63,075 bases of DNA from Acidobacteriota bacterium (GTDB taxonomy: Bacteria; Acidobacteriota; Terriglobia; Terriglobales; SCQP01), in the NCBI GenBank assembly GCA_004299485.1, contig SCQP01000002.1:296966-360040 (forward strand), given 5' to 3'. Below, in pieces: positions 25,598 through 34,511 of this stretch. The notes under the pieces were generated by a model. It was not told the DNA's origin, did no database searches, and was given only the letters and a program-made list of their open reading frames with translations. Made by a program: the position numbers and the translations under genes. How positions within the stretch are numbered: the first letter of the stretch is position 1; each line of letters starts with the position of its first letter.

Positions 25598-26644
25598 ATG
25601 GCCACCACCACCACCCCGCCCGCCGCTCCCAAGCTCAACCGCCTCGGTCTCCCGCAAGCTGACTATCGCGGCTCCAAAACTACCCTCTGCGCCGGTTGTG
25701 GCCATAACGCTATCAGCGAACGCATCGTCGATGCCTGTTTTGAGATGGGCGTCGATCCGGTTCACTTCCTCAAGCTCAGCGGCATCGGTTGCTCCAGCAA
25801 AACCCCGGCCTATTTCGTCGGCCGCTCCTTCGGCTTCAACTCCGTTCACGGCCGCATGCCCAGCGTCGCCACTGGCGCCGTCCTGGCCAACCGCAGCATG
25901 CATGCCCTCGGGGTCAGTGGCGACGGCGACACGGCCTCCATCGGCCTGGGCCAATTCATTCACCTCATGCGCCGCAATCTCCGTCTCGTCTACATCATCG
26001 AAGACAACGGCGTCTACGGCCTCACCAAGGGACAGTTCTCCGCTACCGCGGATATCGGCTCGGTGCAAAAAAGCGGCGTCGTCAACGAAATGCCCCCGCT
26101 CGATACCTGCAGCCTAGCCATCCTCAGCGGCGCCACCTTCGTTGCCCGCTCTTTTTCCGGCGACAAGAAGCAGTTGCTGACCATCCTCAAAGCCGCCCTC
26201 GCCCACAATGGCACCGTCATGATCGACGTGATCTCTCCCTGCGTGACCTTTAACGATCACGAGGGCTCCACCAAGAGCTACAAGTACGTCCTCGACCACG
26301 AGGAGGCGCTGCAGGAAGTCAGCTTCGTTCCCTACTATGAGGACATCGCCATCGACTACGATCCCGGCACCACCGCTGACGTAGAAATGCACGATGGCTC
26401 CCACCTCCGCCTGCGCAAGCTCGCCCACGACTTTGACCCCAGCAATGCCCAGCAGGCTCTGAAGGTCTTGGGCGAAGCTCACACCAGCGGGGAAGTGCTC
26501 ACCGGCGTTTTCTACATCGACACCAAAAAGCCCAACTTCGTCCAGCAACTCGATCTCGTCGACGAACCCCTCGCCTTCCTGCCCCTCGATCAGGTCCGCC
26601 CGCCCCGCTCCGTCCTCGACGAAGTCATGGCGAGCTTGGCATAA
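25598..26644 (+). CDS. korB: 2-oxoacid:ferredoxin oxidoreductase, beta subunit (KorB-like)
   Basis: This is the TPP-binding partner of KorA (348 aa). Conserved elements are the iron-sulfur ligands in TTLCAGCGHNAIS, GIGCSSKTPAYF and the later ISPCVTFNDHEG, and the TPP-Mg motif GDGDTASIGLGQFIHLMRRN ... DNGVYGLTKGQ. KorAB forms a heterotetramer in the cytoplasm. The 33-bp gap to korA consists entirely of repeat. No ferredoxin gene lies nearby. Confidence 0.92.
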   Translation: MATTTTPPAAPKLNRLGLPQADYRGSKTTLCAGCGHNAISERIVDACFEMGVDPVHFLKLSGIGCSSKTPAYFVGRSFGFNSVHGRMPSVATGAVLANRSMHALGVSGDGDTASIGLGQFIHLMRRNLRLVYIIEDNGVYGLTKGQFSATADIGSVQKSGVVNEMPPLDTCSLAILSGATFVARSFSGDKKQLLTILKAALAHNGTVMIDVISPCVTFNDHEGSTKSYKYVLDHEEALQEVSFVPYYEDIAIDYDPGTTADVEMHDGSHLRLRKLAHDFDPSNAQQALKVLGEAHTSGEVLTGVFYIDTKKPNFVQQLDLVDEPLAFLPLDQVRPPRSVLDEVMASLA

Positions 26645-26693
26645 CGCAGTACGCCTCTGGTAGTAAGAACTTGCTCCCCTCTAATGTGGGGGC

Positions 26694-29660
26694 ATGGTCA
26701 AGGTGTGCGTCTGGATCTCCCTCGGGTGTGTGGCGCTTCTCTCACTAGCCCTGTCTGCCCAAACCTCTGATACCGCGACCGTCCGCGGCCACGTCCTCGA
26801 TCCCACCCACGCCGCCATCGCCGGCGCCAAAATCACCGCCGTCAACGCCCAAACCGGCGCTTTGCGGACCACCGTCAGCCAAGCCGATGGCACCTATACA
26901 CTCTCCGGACTGCCCATCGCCGGTGCCTACACCATCGTAGCCACTCACCCCGGCTTTCAACCCGCCACCGTCTCCAACATCACCCTCATCGGCGGTGCCA
27001 CCGCCACGGTCAATTTAGATTTGGGCGTCACCGCCGCCGCGACTACCGTCACCGTCACCGGTACGGTTGGTGCTGTCCGCTCCGACGAGCCGCAGTTGGG
27101 TGATCACTTGAGCATTCAGCGCATTCAGAACACGCCCCTGCTCGGCAACCAGATCACCGCGCTTCCGCTTTTGAATTCCGCTAATCGGCCCGCCATCAAT
27201 CAGGGCGACATCTTCACCAATCAGACCCTCATCATCACCGGCGGTTCCGGCCGCCGCGAAACGTCGTATCAGATTGATGGCGCCAATGGCAACGATAGCT
27301 GGGGCCGCCAGACCATCTTCACCGCCCTGCCCGCCGATGCCGTGCAGGAAATGACCGTCCTCGAAAACGCTTTTTCCGCCCAGTACGGCGCCACCCTGGG
27401 CGGCGTGGTTAACATCGTGACCAAATCCGGCGGCCAAAAGCTGCACGGCGATTTTCAGTACACATTCCGCCCCAACCGCACCGCGGCCCAACTTGTCGGC
27501 TATAGCACCCTCAGCGCCGCGGCCCATCCCACCAATGACCTGTTCAATCAAGCGGACTGGTCCCTCAGCGGCCCGATTGACGGTCATACCCAGTTTGCTG
27601 TCTCCGGCGAAGGCACTTGGCGTGAGCGCGACTCGCCGGTCATTTCGCCTGCCGCTCCAGGAGTCTACAAAGGCAAATATCGCGGCGGTCTGCTCTTCGC
27701 CCGTCTCGATCACCAGTTCAGCGACGCCCACACCGCTTTCCTGCGTGCCGACATCGATTCCATGTACGACACCAATCCCAACGGTTCGGTAGGCGGCAAC
27801 ACCCTACCCTCCACCGCGCGTATCTTCCGCCGCCGTACCTACGCCCTCGCCGCCGGCGACAACTACGTCCTCAGCTCCGCTATGGTCAACGCCTTGCGCT
27901 TGCAGTTCCAGTTGGCCTCGCCCATTACTCAATTTGCTCCCGTCGTCTTCGGCACCGGCTTTTCGGTTCCTATCGCGGCGAACGGTTTCCAGACCACCTT
28001 TAGCAGCGGAACTTCGCAGTCCGCCCTTCTCCTCAATCACCAATACGAAATCGGCGACACGCTGTCCGCCACCTGGGGCAAGCATCAGGTGACCTTCGGT
28101 GAAGACACTATCCTCAGCCACAACGGTGGCAACAGCAAAGAGTTCGGTGGCCCGAATTTCCTCGGCACCTTCAATTACGCCATTTGCACCGTCAGCGTCG
28201 CCTTCTGCGAAAGCCCGGCCTATCTGGGCAATCTCGCCGACGTCACCAGCTTCACCCAAAGCTTTGGCTCCGACACCTATACCGTTAACGACACCCTCTT
28301 TGGCGTGTTTGCCCAGGACAATATCCACCTCCGCTCTAATCTCACGCTCGACCTTGGCCTGCGCTACGAGCTGCAGACCTTCACCAACTCCCGCAACAAC
28401 TGGGCCCCGCGCCTGGGCTTTGCCTACACGCCCTGGCAAAACACGGTCGTGCGCGGCGGCTACGGCATCTACTACGCCCAAGTCAACGACAACGCCGCTG
28501 CCGACTATACCCTTGGCGGCCCGCAGGGGGTGTTTAACTTTTCCGCCCGGCCCGGCCAGCCCGGCTTTCCCGCCTCCGTCGCGCCTTGGCTAAGCTTCCC
28601 CTCGGGCGCCAACGTTCCCGTGCGCAGCCTCACCATCGCTCCCAACAACGCCGCCTACTACAACCAGTTCTTCCCGGTATCGGCTCTGAACGGCTATCCG
28701 AACCGCCTCCGCACGCCCTATGCCGAGCAGTGGAGCTTCGGCCTCGAACATGCCTTCCCGCGCGACTGGACCCTCAGCGCCGACTACATCGGTAGTCACA
28801 CCGTCCACACCGACCGCACGCGTGATCTCAATTCACCGGTTGCGCCGTTCATTCCCACGGCGCAAAACCAATGGCGCGGCGTCACCAACGGCGTTTGCGA
28901 CGCTACCGGCCAGTCCGCCACCAGCGAGCGCGCTCTTTCCACCTGTGCCTCCAACGCCGCCAACGCCGGCCGCCCACTCTGGATTTTCGACGCTGCCGCC
29001 GGCATTGCCCCGAAGTACACCAACGTCGACGCCTTGGTGAACGACGGCGAAGCCTGGTACGACGCCCTCGAACTCAACCTCAATCATCGCTTCAGCCACA
29101 ACCTCCAGGTTCTGATCAGTTACACCTGGTCGCACGCTCTCGACACCGTTGATCCTGACGTCCCTTCGCAAGCGCCCGCCGACAACTTCCTCACCGGCCG
29201 GCTCGAAAAGGGCAACGCCATCTTCGACCAGCGTCATCGCCTCGTCCTCAGCGGCCTGTATGCCGCGCCTTTGCAGATCACCCTCGGCGGCATCGCCACG
29301 CTGGCCTCGGGCACGCCCTTCAACGTCGTTACCGGCACGGACAATGGCGGTGACGGCAATCGCCAGGAAGCCAATCGCCCCGTCGTCAACGGCGTCATGA
29401 TTGCCCGCAATAGCGGCCAGGGATCGCCCATCTACTCGTTCGACCCGTTCCTCGAACGTCCCTTCCAGCTTGGCGACAAAGCTACCCTCCGCCTGCGCGC
29501 CGAGGCCTTCAACCTCTTCAACCACGGCAACTTCGTCAGCTTTAACGGCGTCTACGGCAACGGCCTCACGCCCCTGCCCGGCCTGGGCACCAACTCCATC
29601 GGCCTCAGCTCCCAGCTCACCCCGCGCGAGTTCCAATTCTCCGCCCGCGTGAGCTTCTAA
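26694..29660 (+). CDS. TonB-dependent receptor-like protein with carboxypeptidase-regulatory domain
   Basis: This outer-membrane protein has 988 residues. A signal peptide (about 1-23) is followed by a carboxypeptidase-regulatory beta-sandwich (about 28-110, RGHVLDPTHAAIAGAKITAVN). Next come a plug-like region (about 130-250, YQIDGANGNDSWGRQ, LENAFSAQYGATLGGVVNIVTKSGG) and a large beta-barrel ending in REFQFSARVSF with the C-terminal Phe used for barrel insertion. The type is greatly expanded in Acidobacteriota and is thought to take up oligosaccharides or other large substrates. TAATGT is 6 nt before the ATG, so the mRNA may be leaderless. No SusD-like partner is present. Confidence 0.9.
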   Translation: MVKVCVWISLGCVALLSLALSAQTSDTATVRGHVLDPTHAAIAGAKITAVNAQTGALRTTVSQADGTYTLSGLPIAGAYTIVATHPGFQPATVSNITLIGGATATVNLDLGVTAAATTVTVTGTVGAVRSDEPQLGDHLSIQRIQNTPLLGNQITALPLLNSANRPAINQGDIFTNQTLIITGGSGRRETSYQIDGANGNDSWGRQTIFTALPADAVQEMTVLENAFSAQYGATLGGVVNIVTKSGGQKLHGDFQYTFRPNRTAAQLVGYSTLSAAAHPTNDLFNQADWSLSGPIDGHTQFAVSGEGTWRERDSPVISPAAPGVYKGKYRGGLLFARLDHQFSDAHTAFLRADIDSMYDTNPNGSVGGNTLPSTARIFRRRTYALAAGDNYVLSSAMVNALRLQFQLASPITQFAPVVFGTGFSVPIAANGFQTTFSSGTSQSALLLNHQYEIGDTLSATWGKHQVTFGEDTILSHNGGNSKEFGGPNFLGTFNYAICTVSVAFCESPAYLGNLADVTSFTQSFGSDTYTVNDTLFGVFAQDNIHLRSNLTLDLGLRYELQTFTNSRNNWAPRLGFAYTPWQNTVVRGGYGIYYAQVNDNAAADYTLGGPQGVFNFSARPGQPGFPASVAPWLSFPSGANVPVRSLTIAPNNAAYYNQFFPVSALNGYPNRLRTPYAEQWSFGLEHAFPRDWTLSADYIGSHTVHTDRTRDLNSPVAPFIPTAQNQWRGVTNGVCDATGQSATSERALSTCASNAANAGRPLWIFDAAAGIAPKYTNVDALVNDGEAWYDALELNLNHRFSHNLQVLISYTWSHALDTVDPDVPSQAPADNFLTGRLEKGNAIFDQRHRLVLSGLYAAPLQITLGGIATLASGTPFNVVTGTDNGGDGNRQEANRPVVNGVMIARNSGQGSPIYSFDPFLERPFQLGDKATLRLRAEAFNLFNHGNFVSFNGVYGNGLTPLPGLGTNSIGLSSQLTPREFQFSARVSF

Positions 29661-29702
29661 CCCACCTTGACCACCCGCCACCTGGTATGGCAGTCTGGTA
29701 GT

Positions 29703-29987
29703 ATGGCAGTGAAGGTTACGTTCACGCTAGACGAAGCGACGATTCGCAAGCTGGAAGTCACGGCGCAGCGGCTTCGCAAACCAAAGAGCCAGATCGTTCG
29801 TGACGCAGTGCAGGCCTTTCAGGGTGTTCCCGACAAACTGAGCGATCACGAGCGCCGGACTATGCTTAAGGCCTTGCGCCGGTTAGCCGCGCAACCGCCG
29901 AGCCGCTCGCAACGCGAAGTCGACGAGGAATTGGAAGAAATTCGAGCGGTTCGGCGCCTGCCTGGGCGCCTTCATCCGGCAGAGTAA
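29703..29987 (+). CDS. Ribbon-helix-helix antitoxin
   Basis: This 94-aa protein has an N-terminal ribbon VKVTFTLDEATIRKLEVTAQRL followed by the second helix SQIVRDAVQAF, the DNA-binding fold of CopG/VapB-type antitoxins. The C-terminal tail (from about 60) would bind and inhibit the toxin. The ATG at 29703 is used because the longer reading adds an untypical leader. The PIN-domain gene starts 4 bp after its stop, and the pair is likely to repress its own promoter. Confidence 0.82.
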   Translation: MAVKVTFTLDEATIRKLEVTAQRLRKPKSQIVRDAVQAFQGVPDKLSDHERRTMLKALRRLAAQPPSRSQREVDEELEEIRAVRRLPGRLHPAE

Positions 29988-29991
29988 TCGC

Positions 29992-30375
29992 TTGCTTTTC
30001 CTCGACAGCTCCGTGCTCATTGACGCGCTCACCGGGCCGCGAACTGGCTGGCATCGGCTTGCTGCCCTCGTCGATCGCGGCGAGCGGATTGCCATCAGCG
30101 CATTGGTGCTCTACGAGTGGCTCCGGCGCGAACGGACTCAGGTCGAACTGGAGACGTTTCACACCCTCGTGCCGGAAGCGCGCATCGTTCCCTTTGAGCA
30201 CATTCAGGCAGCTCTAAGCGCGAATTATTACCGCTCGCTGCCGCGCGGCCGCGCCCGCTCTCTGGATTTTGGCATTGCCGCTTGCGCGGTGATTCACGAT
30301 CTGCCGCTGTGGACCTACAATCGCGCCGATTTCGCCGACATCCCGGGCCTCCGCCTATTTGCCCCCGCGCTCTAA
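29992..30375 (+). CDS. PIN-domain toxin (VapC-like)
   Basis: This is a PIN-fold ribonuclease of 127 aa. Acidic active-site residues are seen in LFLDSSVLIDAL (Asp5), in LYEWLRRE (Glu), in DFGIAA (Asp) and in NRADFADI (Asp). All four are present, so the toxin should be active. The TTG start is 4 bp after the antitoxin stop, indicating translational coupling. VapC enzymes usually cut initiator tRNA or other structured RNA, but the target here is unknown. Confidence 0.85.
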   Translation: MLFLDSSVLIDALTGPRTGWHRLAALVDRGERIAISALVLYEWLRRERTQVELETFHTLVPEARIVPFEHIQAALSANYYRSLPRGRARSLDFGIAACAVIHDLPLWTYNRADFADIPGLRLFAPAL

Positions 30376-31005
30376 ATGCACCCTCTGCCAGAAGTACCAC
30401 GCCGCCACGCTGCGATACGGCCGCCACTTCTCGCCCACCTTCTCCAGTTCCTTTGGCGTCGGCATGCGCCGCTTGCGATAGGCAAGCTGATACCCGTGCC
30501 GCACGCCGTAGTCCAGCGTCGGCCACACATCCGGCCGTCCCAGACGGAAAATCAACAGCATGTGTACCGTCCACACGCCCACGCCCCGCACCTGTGTCAG
30601 CCGCTCGATAACCTCTTCATCGCCAAGCCGCTGAATCGCCTCCCAGCCCGGCACAGTGCCGGCGATGGTCTTATCCGCCAAATCCCGCAGTGCCGCAATC
30701 TTCTGCCGTGACAACCCCGCCCCGCGTAGCGCCTCATCGCTCGCGGCCAACAACACGCGCGGAGCCGGATATCCGCCGCCGCCAATCTGCTCCTTCACTC
30801 GCGCCAGAATCGCCGCCGCCGCTTTGCCGTGCAACTGCTGGTACTGAATCGAATGAAACAGCGACTCGTACGGATGCTCATGGCGCTCCAGCGGCATCCG
30901 GAACGGTCCCACCGCCGCAATCAGCGCCGCCATCTTCGCATCGCTCGCCCGCAGCGCCCGCAAGGCCTTACGGTGATCAAACGGATAGGGAGCATGCTTG
31001 TCCAC
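30355..31005 (-). CDS. DNA-3-methyladenine glycosylase II-like (AlkA/HhH-GPD)
   Basis: This is a base-excision repair glycosylase of the HhH-GPD superfamily. The helix-hairpin-helix LTQVRGVGVWTVHMLLI and the catalytic segment LGRPDVWPTLDYGVRHG with the essential Asp are in the C-terminal half. The N-terminal part (PFRMPLERHEHPYESLFHSIQYQQLHGKAAAAI) matches the AlkA2 subgroup. The GTG at 31005 is chosen and gives about 216 aa, normal for the short AlkA forms. An ATG at 31107 would add an unlikely charged leader that crosses the palindrome at 31012. The 3' end overlaps the PIN-toxin gene by 21 bp. Confidence 0.85.
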   Translation of the reverse strand: MDKHAPYPFDHRKALRALRASDAKMAALIAAVGPFRMPLERHEHPYESLFHSIQYQQLHGKAAAAILARVKEQIGGGGYPAPRVLLAASDEALRGAGLSRQKIAALRDLADKTIAGTVPGWEAIQRLGDEEVIERLTQVRGVGVWTVHMLLIFRLGRPDVWPTLDYGVRHGYQLAYRKRRMPTPKELEKVGEKWRPYRSVAAWYFWQRVHLERGGK

Positions 31006-31011
31006 GCTTGG

Positions 31012-31024
31012 TAATGTTACATTA
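31012..31024. promoter_or_regulatory. Palindrome between the AlkA-like and amidohydrolase genes
   Basis: TAATGT-t-ACATTA is a perfect 13-bp palindrome just upstream of the chosen AlkA-like start. A location at the promoter of a repair glycosylase would suit a damage-responsive repressor, but no LexA- or Ada-type consensus is recognised. Confidence 0.4.
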
Positions 31025-31204
31025 TGCTGGTCAAGTTCACTTTCGTTTGACGACGAATCCGCCCACAAGTTCTGCCGGATCGCGCCGCGAACGCACAAGT
31101 GCGGCATAGGTCTGAAGTGCCGTACACCAGCTTACCCATCATATATTTACGGGAATGTGGCGCCGCTGGTTGCAAATTGCAATAGCGAATTTATACTGAG
31201 CGCC

Positions 31205-32485
31205 ATGAGAGTTCTCCGCTGCTCCCTTGTAGCTTTGGCCATGACTGCCTTCGCGCTGGCGCAGGGACGCCAGCACCCCGTCGCCATGCCGCAGGGCCAG
31301 CCTGCTGCCGCGCCACCCACCGCCATCATAGAGGCCAGCGCGGTGATTACCGGCCGCGGCAACGAGCTGCACAACACCCGCATTCTCGTGCAAGACGGCC
31401 GCATCGCCGCCATCGGCCCTGACGTGACCTCGCCCGGCGCGGTGGTCTACGATCTGCGCGGCCAAACCGTCCTGCCCGGTTTCATCGACGTCCACGAGCA
31501 CCTCACGCGCCACTTCGGCTCCAACGGCAACGCTGACGATCCGCGCGAGTCCCAACAGCAGCGCACGCTCGGTGTGGTCAACAATCTCTGGGTAACGCTC
31601 ATGGCTGGTTTCACCACCGTGCAAAGCGTAGGCGAACCCCAAGACTTGGTCCTCCGCCAATACGTCCAGCAAGGCATCATCCCCGGCCCGCGCATTCTGA
31701 CTTCCTATCAGGATATTTACGGCTCACCTTACGTCGGCGACGACACCACGCTGCGCGCCAAGGTCGATATGCTCAAGTACGAGGGCGCCGACTTGGTCAA
31801 GATCTTCGCCTCTGACAGCATCCGCGACGGTGCCAACCCCATCCTCACGCTGCACCAGCTTCAGGTCCTCTGCGGCGAAGCCCGGCGCGTCGGATTGCGC
31901 ACTCTGGTCCACGCCTACCGCGGCTCAGTCCACAACGCCATTGCCGCCGGCTGCACCGAAGTTGAGCACGGCACCTACGGCACCCAGGCCGACCTCACGT
32001 TCATGGCGCAAAAGGGCGTTTACTTCGACCCGCAGATCGGCTTGGTCATTCAGAACTACATAGAACACCAAAAGCAGTTCTTCGGCAATGGCGACTATGA
32101 CGCTTCCGGCTTCGCCCGGATGAAGCAGGCGATGGCCATCAACGACAAGCTGTTTCAGGAGGCGGTCCACACACCCGGCCTGAAAGTCGTAATGGGCACG
32201 GATGCGGTCGCCGGCGCGTTTGGCCATCAGGAAGAGGAAATCATCGCCCGCATCAAACTGGGTCAGCCCGCAATGGACGCCCTGGATGCCGCTACTTCGC
32301 TTAACGCCGAATCCCTAAGCCTCGGTAGCAAGATCGGCACGCTCGCGCCGGGCTACCGCGCCAACATCATCGCCGTCGCCGGCGATCCGCTTGCCAACCC
32401 CGACTTCCTTAGAAAGGTGTCATTTGTGATGAAAGACGGTACGGTTTACAAGGATGCGGTTGCACCCTCGTCGCATCCGGAGTAG
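31205..32485 (+). CDS. Exported amidohydrolase (imidazolonepropionase-like)
   Basis: This metal-dependent hydrolase of 426 aa has a signal peptide (about 1-20). After the N-terminal beta segment comes the HxH metal motif FIDVHEHL (His97, His99). The bridging Lys is likely in LVKIFASDS, two further histidines lie in VHAYRG and EVEHGTYG, and the late Asp is in MGTDAVAGAF. The substrate is unknown. Related enzymes act as prolidases or dipeptidases outside the cytoplasm. TATACT is 7 nt before the ATG, with TTGCAA at 31170-31175 as a possible -35 (16-bp spacing). Confidence 0.86.
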   Translation: MRVLRCSLVALAMTAFALAQGRQHPVAMPQGQPAAAPPTAIIEASAVITGRGNELHNTRILVQDGRIAAIGPDVTSPGAVVYDLRGQTVLPGFIDVHEHLTRHFGSNGNADDPRESQQQRTLGVVNNLWVTLMAGFTTVQSVGEPQDLVLRQYVQQGIIPGPRILTSYQDIYGSPYVGDDTTLRAKVDMLKYEGADLVKIFASDSIRDGANPILTLHQLQVLCGEARRVGLRTLVHAYRGSVHNAIAAGCTEVEHGTYGTQADLTFMAQKGVYFDPQIGLVIQNYIEHQKQFFGNGDYDASGFARMKQAMAINDKLFQEAVHTPGLKVVMGTDAVAGAFGHQEEEIIARIKLGQPAMDALDAATSLNAESLSLGSKIGTLAPGYRANIIAVAGDPLANPDFLRKVSFVMKDGTVYKDAVAPSSHPE

Positions 32486-32510
32486 CATCCGCTGTTAGGA
32501 GGGATTTCGC

Positions 32511-33128
32511 ATGCGTTCCCTGCGTTGGACGTTCCTGATCTGCCTTGCCTTTGCCTGCTCCACAGCCCTTTGGGCACAGGCGCCGCTCGCCATCAAACCC
32601 GGAACCAAAGTCCGGATTCAACTCAAGACACGTCTCGGCACCAAAAAATCCAAAGTCGGGGAACCCGTCCGCGCGCAGATCAAGCAGGAGATCAAACAAG
32701 GTCACACCGTCCTGCTTCCCAAAGATGGCTATCTGGTCGGAACGATTACCGAAGTCGATGATTCCGATCACAGCTCGCCTGGAAAAATTGGCGTCCTCTT
32801 TAACGAGGTCACGGACAAAAAAGGCAACGTTATTGGCCATCTCCGCGCCGCTATTGTCCACATCGCCGCCGGCAGCACCAATTACTCTCAGCTCACGATT
32901 CCCAGCGAAATGGGCGGCAGCGGTATGCCCGTTGCGCAAGCCGGAACCGGCGGCGCGCTCAACTCTGCCGATCAGTCGAGCGATGGCAAGCCCCTCGCCT
33001 TCGCCGTCATGCAGAGTTTTAATGGCTCCGGCACCGACCTCGGCGGCGTAATCGAAAGCCCCCACAGCAACTTCCACCTCGACCAGGGAACGCAAGTCCT
33101 GGCCCAGATCCTGCAGCCGGGAAGTTGA
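32511..33128 (+). CDS. Exported protein of unknown function
   Basis: The 205-aa protein has a signal peptide (about 1-23). Its beta-rich domain (VRIQLKTRLGTKKSKVGEPVRAQIKQEIKQGHTVLLPKDGYLVGTI, about 35-80) is seen in many acidobacterial secreted proteins of unknown role. A Gly/Ser-rich middle and a short C-terminal strand region follow. It has a good ribosome-binding site (TAGGAGGG about 10 nt upstream), unlike most genes here. It lies 25 bp after the amidohydrolase, so it may be in the same transcript. I do not know the function. Confidence 0.65.
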   Translation: MRSLRWTFLICLAFACSTALWAQAPLAIKPGTKVRIQLKTRLGTKKSKVGEPVRAQIKQEIKQGHTVLLPKDGYLVGTITEVDDSDHSSPGKIGVLFNEVTDKKGNVIGHLRAAIVHIAAGSTNYSQLTIPSEMGGSGMPVAQAGTGGALNSADQSSDGKPLAFAVMQSFNGSGTDLGGVIESPHSNFHLDQGTQVLAQILQPGS

Positions 33129-33131
33129 CTC

Positions 33132-33788
33132 CTAACCTCTGACCCCTGGCCCCTGAATAAGTTTCGCCTCGGTGGCTGATTGCACGCTCGCTAGCGTTTC
33201 GCCGGGCATCAGCTCTTCGACGATCAGGCCCTCCGGCGCAACCCGGATGAACGCCTTTTCCGTCACGATGTAATCCACCACGCCCGCGCCCGTCAGGGGT
33301 AGCCGGCAGCGGTGCACAATCTTGGGTTTGCCCTCTCGCGTGGTGTGCTCCATGGCGATATACAGTCGCTGCGCCGCAGCCACTAAGTCCATCCCGCCGC
33401 CCATGCCCTTCAGCATCTTGCCGGGAATCACCCAATTCGCCAGGTCGCCGTTCTCGGCCACCTCCATCGCCCCCATCACCGCCATATCGATGTGTCCGCC
33501 GCGGATCATGGCAAACGAATCGGCGCTCGAAAAAAAAGACGTGCCTGGAATCTCCGTCACCGTCTCCTTGCCTGCGTTGATCAGGTCCGGATCTTCCTCG
33601 CCTGCCCTCGGATACGGCCCCACGCCCAGCATCCCGTTCTCCGACTGCAAGACCACCTCAATGCCTGGCGGCACCAGATTCGCCACCAGCGTCGGCAGCC
33701 CAATGCCCAGGTTCACGAAGTAGCCGTCGCGCAGCTCGCGTGCAATGCGACCGGCAATGCGGAGGCGCTTTTCCGGATCTACAGGCAT
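33132..33788 (-). CDS. scoB: 3-oxoacid CoA-transferase, subunit B
   Basis: This is the catalytic half of a heteromeric family I CoA-transferase (218 aa). The active-site glutamate is in SENGMLGVGPYP. LGIGLPTLVANLVPPG and the C-terminal CRLPLTGAGVVDYIVTEKAF are conserved. It moves CoA from succinyl-CoA or acetyl-CoA to acetoacetate or another short 3-oxoacid, and the acceptor cannot be decided from sequence. It lies 2 bp after subunit A. The downstream spacer holds a short 'cccctg' word repeat. Confidence 0.92.
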   Translation of the reverse strand: MPVDPEKRLRIAGRIARELRDGYFVNLGIGLPTLVANLVPPGIEVVLQSENGMLGVGPYPRAGEEDPDLINAGKETVTEIPGTSFFSSADSFAMIRGGHIDMAVMGAMEVAENGDLANWVIPGKMLKGMGGGMDLVAAAQRLYIAMEHTTREGKPKIVHRCRLPLTGAGVVDYIVTEKAFIRVAPEGLIVEELMPGETLASVQSATEAKLIQGPGVRG

Positions 33789-33790
33789 GG

Positions 33791-34486
33791 CTAATCCTTT
33801 CGTACCGTCCGGCGCTCAATTGGCTTCTTGTAATGTTCACCCCGCAAAATCCGGTGCACGTAAATCGCCGGCGTCACGACGCATTCCGGATCCAGTTCGC
33901 CCGGCTCGACCAAGTCCTCGACTTCCGCAATCGTCACCTTCGCCGCCGTTGCCATCATGGGATTGAAATTCCGCGCCGTCTTCCGGTACGTCAAGTTCCC
34001 CCATCGGTCCCCGCGAAAGGCCTTGACCAGCGCAAAATCCGCTTTCAGCCAGCGCTCCATCAAATACGTCCGGCCGTCAAACTCGCGCGTCTCCTTGCCC
34101 TCCGCCACAATCGTCGCCACACCTGCGGGCGTGAAAAACGCCGGAATCCCAGCGCCTCCCGCGCGAATACGTTCCGCCAGCGTCCCCTGTGGAATCAACT
34201 CCGTCTCTAATTGCCCGCTCTGCGCCTGGGCCTCAAAAATCGAGTTCTCTCCGACATAACTGGCAATCATCTTCTTGATCTGGCCGGCCGCCAGCAACAC
34301 GCCAATGCCTTCGGCATCAATGCCGGCATTGTTGCTGATCACCGTGAGGTTTTTCGCGCCCCGCGCGTGCAGCGCCGCAATCAGATTTTCTGGATTTCCG
34401 CTCAGCCCGAAGCCGCCGATCATCACCGTGGAGCCATCGGGGATATCGGCCACGGCCGCCGCCGCAGACTTCTGAATCTTGTTCAT
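33791..34486 (-). CDS. scoA: 3-oxoacid CoA-transferase, subunit A
   Basis: This is the CoA-binding half of the same enzyme (231 aa). MIGGFGLSGNPENLI gives the glycine-rich CoA loop, followed by NAGIDAEGIGVLL and the motif GAGIPAFFTPAGVAT. The start lies only 25 bp from the divergent SDR gene, so the promoters overlap. The ATG has GGGAAG upstream that could serve as a ribosome-binding site. Confidence 0.92.
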   Translation of the reverse strand: MNKIQKSAAAAVADIPDGSTVMIGGFGLSGNPENLIAALHARGAKNLTVISNNAGIDAEGIGVLLAAGQIKKMIASYVGENSIFEAQAQSGQLETELIPQGTLAERIRAGGAGIPAFFTPAGVATIVAEGKETREFDGRTYLMERWLKADFALVKAFRGDRWGNLTYRKTARNFNPMMATAAKVTIAEVEDLVEPGELDPECVVTPAIYVHRILRGEHYKKPIERRTVRKD

Positions 34487-34511
34487 GCACTTCCCATCCT
34501 ACAATCTATAA